Part shown: positions 6,219 to 8,430 of the stretch, in pieces
How positions within the stretch are numbered: position 1 is the first letter of the stretch
Layout of the letters: each line of letters begins with the position of its first letter
Origin: Caldilinea sp.
Lineage (GTDB): Bacteria > Chloroflexota > Anaerolineae > Caldilineales > Caldilineaceae
Direction of reading: 5' to 3'
Assembly: GCA_026389955.1 (NCBI GenBank)
Contig: JAPLGY010000189.1
Span: 1-8,430 of the forward strand
Length of the DNA: 8,430 nt
The notes under the pieces: model-generated
What the model saw: the letters and a program-made list of their open reading frames with translations, nothing else
Database searches by the model: none
What the model was told of the DNA's origin: nothing
Program-made: the position numbers and the translations under genes

Positions 6219-7238
6219 ATGAGCACAGTGAGTCTGGTCACCGGCGGTGCCGGTTTTATTGGTTCCCACGTCGTCGACGAACTCATCGCCCTCGGCCACC
6301 AGGTCTTGGTACTCGACGATCTCAGCGGCGGTTTTCGCAGAAATATACACCCCGCAGCCCAGTGGATCGAAGGCAGCATCACCGATGTGGCCTTGGTCGA
6401 CCGCCTGTTCGACCTGCATCGCATCGACTATGTCTACCACCTGGCCGCCTATGCCGCCGAGGGCCTCAGCCATTTCATCAAACGGTACAACTACACCAAT
6501 AACCTGCTCGGCAGCGTCAACCTGATCAACGCGTCGGTCAACCACGCCGTCAAATGCTTTGTCTTCACTTCCTCCATCGCCGTGTACGGCGCAGCTCAGC
6601 TGCCTATGCACGAAGAGACCACCCCGCAGCCTGAAGATCCGTACGGCATCGCCAAATACGCAGTCGAACTCGACCTGGCAGAAAGCCAGGCCATGTTTGG
6701 CTTGCCTTATGTCATCTTTCGCCCTCACAATGTCTATGGAGAGCGCCAGAACCTCAGCGATACCTACCGCAACGTGATCGGAATTTTTATCCGCCGTGCC
6801 ATGCAAGGCCTGCCGCTGACCATCTTCGGGGATGGCGAACAGACCCGCGCCTTCACCCATGTCGACGATGTGGCGCCGATCTTGGCACGCTGTGTCGAAC
6901 GCCCTGCGGCCTACAACCAGGTTTTCAACATCGGCGCCGATGAGCGCTGTTCTGTCAACCAGATCGCCCAGCTGGTCACAGCCGCGCTCGACCGCCCCTG
7001 CCAGATTACTCACCTGCCCCAACGCCACGAAGTCCTGCATGCCTACGCCAGCCATACCCGGGTACAGACCTATTTTGGGGACTTGCAGCGCCACATCGGC
7101 CTTGAACAGGGCATTCGCCGGATGGCGGTCTGGGCGCAGACTCTCGAGCCGGATGTCTCGAAACCCTTTGCCGGCATTGAGGTGCGCAAAAGGCTGCCCC
7201 CTTCCTGGGCTGCCTTGGACACCCCCAACCTGCGCTGA
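6219..7238 (+). CDS. NAD-dependent epimerase/dehydratase, extended SDR (UDP-hexose 4-epimerase type)
   Basis: A 339-residue cytoplasmic enzyme that probably interconverts a nucleotide sugar, such as UDP-glucose/UDP-galactose or their N-acetyl forms. The NAD-binding motif TGGAGFIGSH is at 8-17 (G9, G12, G15). The acidic LDDLSGG after the second strand selects NAD over NADP. FTSSIAVYG (116-124) carries the catalytic Ser119, and YGIAK (142-146) the catalytic Tyr142 and Lys146. FRPHNVYGERQN, IFGDGEQTRAF and HVDDVA are the substrate-domain motifs typical of GalE-like extended SDRs. Length is normal for the family. The start is chosen from the Shine-Dalgarno sequence and the motif position. It likely heads a second transcription unit with the GT2 gene, which begins 23 nt after its stop. 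4-epimerase is the best guess; a dehydratase or other epimerase cannot be excluded. Confidence 0.9.
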   Translation: MSTVSLVTGGAGFIGSHVVDELIALGHQVLVLDDLSGGFRRNIHPAAQWIEGSITDVALVDRLFDLHRIDYVYHLAAYAAEGLSHFIKRYNYTNNLLGSVNLINASVNHAVKCFVFTSSIAVYGAAQLPMHEETTPQPEDPYGIAKYAVELDLAESQAMFGLPYVIFRPHNVYGERQNLSDTYRNVIGIFIRRAMQGLPLTIFGDGEQTRAFTHVDDVAPILARCVERPAAYNQVFNIGADERCSVNQIAQLVTAALDRPCQITHLPQRHEVLHAYASHTRVQTYFGDLQRHIGLEQGIRRMAVWAQTLEPDVSKPFAGIEVRKRLPPSWAALDTPNLR

Positions 7239-7248
7239 GTTACCAATC

Positions 7249-7254
7249 GAGGAA
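7249..7254 (+). promoter_or_regulatory. Ribosome binding site of the DPM-like GT2 gene
   Basis: GAGGAA lies 7 nt before the ATG at 7262, in the 23-nt gap after the epimerase stop. It supports that start codon and independent ribosome entry in this second group, in contrast to the overlapping starts of the first group. Confidence 0.6.
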
Positions 7255-7261
7255 CTTCGGG

Positions 7262-7960
7262 ATGTACCACAGTTTTACAGTCAGTGTCGTTTTCCCAGCC
7301 TACAACGAGGCACCCTACATCCGCAGAGCGGTGGAAGATTTCCTGGACAGCGGTGTCGTCGACGAAATCGTCGTTGTCGACAACAACTCCCAAGATGCCA
7401 CCGCCCAGGAAGCCAGCCGTGCCGGCGCACGGGTCGTCACCGAAACACGCCAAGGGTACGGCCATGCCCTGCGTCGCGGGCTGCGCGAGGCAACCGGGGA
7501 TCTGATCATCCTGGCCGAGCCAGACGGCACCTTTGTCGGCAAAGATGTGTTCAAATTGCTCGCCTATGCCGACGATTTCGAAATGGTCTGCGGCACCCGC
7601 ACCACCCCCGAACTGATCTGGGAAGGCGCCAATATGGGCTGGTTTCTCCGCCAGGGCAACTGGATCGTGGCAAAGCTGCTCATGCTGCTTTACAACACCC
7701 CCTCGCTCAGCGACTGCGGCTGCACAATGCGGCTGATTCATCGCAAAGCGCTGGACCGCTTCCAAAACCAGCTGACTGTCGGAGGATCCCATTTTCTGCC
7801 CGAAATGGTCATCCTGGCCCGCAAGCAAAATCTCCGCTTCATCGAAATCCCGGTCAGCTATCGGGGCCGGGTCGGCGAATCCAAAATCACAGGCAACCTC
7901 AAAGGAGTCCTGCGTACCGGAACGCGCATGATCTGGCTCATCCTTCGCTGTCGGTTCTAA
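7262..7960 (+). CDS. GT2 glycosyltransferase, polyprenyl-phosphate sugar synthase-like (DPM1/DPG-like)
   Basis: A 232-residue single-domain GT-A enzyme. It shows VSVVFPAYNEA (7-17), IVVVDNNSQD (nucleotide-binding acidic D40), RQGYGHALRRGLREATGD, and EPDGTF (D88-G89) in the place of the metal-binding DxD. Further on are SDCGCTMRLIHRKAL, IEIPVSYRGRVGESKI and a final GVLRTGTRMIWLILR. The Q-GYG-A-R-G and IPV-Y--R-GESK motifs are those of dolichyl-phosphate mannose and glucose synthases, which transfer a sugar from a nucleotide donor to polyprenyl phosphate at the inner membrane face. It lacks the C-terminal transmembrane domains seen in some relatives, so it is probably a peripheral membrane protein. 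It is followed within 42 nt by a PMT-like gene, which would use exactly such a lipid donor. The sugar is not readable. Confidence 0.88.
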   Translation: MYHSFTVSVVFPAYNEAPYIRRAVEDFLDSGVVDEIVVVDNNSQDATAQEASRAGARVVTETRQGYGHALRRGLREATGDLIILAEPDGTFVGKDVFKLLAYADDFEMVCGTRTTPELIWEGANMGWFLRQGNWIVAKLLMLLYNTPSLSDCGCTMRLIHRKALDRFQNQLTVGGSHFLPEMVILARKQNLRFIEIPVSYRGRVGESKITGNLKGVLRTGTRMIWLILRCRF

Positions 7961-8002
7961 ACACTTTTGTCAAAGCCCGATCGAGTAAGCAGTGTATTTC
8001 CA

Positions 8003-8430
8003 ATGAAGACGCTTCGCCAATCTCCTGTCGTTGGGCTGACTCTCCTGGGGGCACTCCTTTTTCAAATCGTCACGTTCTGGGCGCTGCAGTGGCAGCCGCT
8101 CACCGCCGATGAAGGAGAGTTTATGCTGGCAGCCCTCGACTGGCCGGCCCGCCGCTCGCTCATCCCACACCCACAGCTGTACGTGCACGCGCTGCAAGCT
8201 GCGTTTTTGTTGTGGGGTGAATCGGTGCCGGCAGCACGTATGGTCAATCTGCTGGCCAATCTGGCCACCACCCTCCTGCTGCTGCCGCTGACTGCCTTGG
8301 TGCTGCGCCGCCAACTGCCCCCAGACCGTATCCCACACGCCCAGATCAGCGCACTCCTGCTCTGGGCTGCCTGCCCGCTGGTCATCCAGAACCAGCTGCT
8401 GCTCGATATCGACAACGGCATCCTGACCAC
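8003..8430 (+). CDS. PMT/ArnT-like (GT39/GT83 type) membrane glycosyltransferase, N-terminal part
   Basis: The frame opens at the ATG at 8003 and is still open at the right edge, giving 142 codons. Residues about 8-28 form a first transmembrane helix (VVGLTLLGALLFQIVTFWAL). It is followed by the acidic loop PLTADEGEF, whose D36-E37 pair occupies the position of the catalytic acidic residue of PMT/ArnT-type GT-C enzymes. Next come a His-Pro loop (HPQLYVHALQAAFLLWGES), then AARMVNLLANL and a second strongly hydrophobic run. LLLDIDNGILT near the edge matches the second conserved acidic loop of the family. Such proteins transfer a sugar from polyprenyl phosphate to a protein, lipid or glycan outside the membrane. 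There is no good Shine-Dalgarno sequence before the ATG; the frame extends in-frame back to the previous gene's TAA without another ATG. It lies in the same frame as, and 42 nt after, the DPM-like GT2. Confidence 0.85.
   Translation, partial: MKTLRQSPVVGLTLLGALLFQIVTFWALQWQPLTADEGEFMLAALDWPARRSLIPHPQLYVHALQAAFLLWGESVPAARMVNLLANLATTLLLLPLTALVLRRQLPPDRIPHAQISALLLWAACPLVIQNQLLLDIDNGILT

Noticed and set aside
6189..7094. Minus-strand open frame (301 codons) opposite the epimerase
   Set aside because: The epimerase on the + strand has a full set of SDR motifs here; the antisense frame is a codon-bias shadow.
7961..8002. Possible promoter (TTGTCA, 7967-7972) before the PMT-like gene
   Set aside because: No -10-like hexamer occurs at a 16-18 nt spacing, so a lone -35-like match is not enough.
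6832..8112. Plus-strand frame of 426 codons spanning the epimerase end, the DPM-like GT2 and the PMT-like start
   Set aside because: It crosses three well-supported genes in the wrong frame, and its Arg/Ser/Pro-rich translation has no domain.
1..8430. Mobile elements, tRNA/rRNA, CRISPR, attachment sites or defence systems
   Set aside because: I saw no transposase or integrase motifs, repeat arrays or RNA gene sequences on either strand.

Overview
The window is 8.4 kb of GC-rich, almost wall-to-wall coding bacterial DNA. Every gene I can support is on the + strand, and every one is a glycosyltransferase (GT) or sugar-nucleotide enzyme. It reads as the interior of a surface polysaccharide, glycolipid or glycoprotein-glycan locus. 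There are no RNA genes, mobile elements, CRISPR arrays or clear terminators. The style (GT4, GT2, CgeB-like and GT10 cytoplasmic enzymes mixed with GT87 and PMT/ArnT-like membrane enzymes, high GC, ATGA overlaps) would fit Chloroflexota (Anaerolineae/Caldilineae-like). That is only a guess from protein flavour; no marker gene is present.

Layout, left to right. (1) The 3' part of a GT4 glycosyltransferase, cut by the window edge, overlaps by ATGA with (2) a GT10 (alpha-1,3-fucosyltransferase-like) gene. After a 66-nt gap comes (3) a CgeB-like GT-B glycosyltransferase with a GTG start. Six nt later begins (4) a 664-codon open frame that joins a GT2 domain to a complete GT4 enzyme. The stretch between them does not look like native protein. 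The missing GT2 tail is readable in the +1 frame and ends in an ATGA overlap exactly where the GT4 would start, so this is most likely two genes fused by an indel (real or a sequence error). (5) A multi-pass GT87-type mannosyltransferase follows, again by ATGA overlap.

A 126-nt non-coding gap with an extended -10 promoter then opens a second group: (6) an NAD-dependent epimerase of the UDP-hexose 4-epimerase type, (7) a DPM1/DPG-like GT2 that probably loads a sugar onto polyprenyl phosphate, and (8) the start of a PMT/ArnT-like membrane glycosyltransferase that runs off the right edge.

A reasonable joint picture (inference): the epimerase makes a nucleotide sugar; cytoplasmic GT2, GT4, GT10 and CgeB-like enzymes build a glycan on the inner face of the membrane; the DPM-like GT2 makes a polyprenyl-phosphate sugar; and the GT87 and PMT-like membrane enzymes use such lipid-linked donors on the outer face. 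Apart from the fused/frameshifted GT2-GT4 locus, this is an ordinary glycan-assembly region. I did not find a convincing new kind of system.
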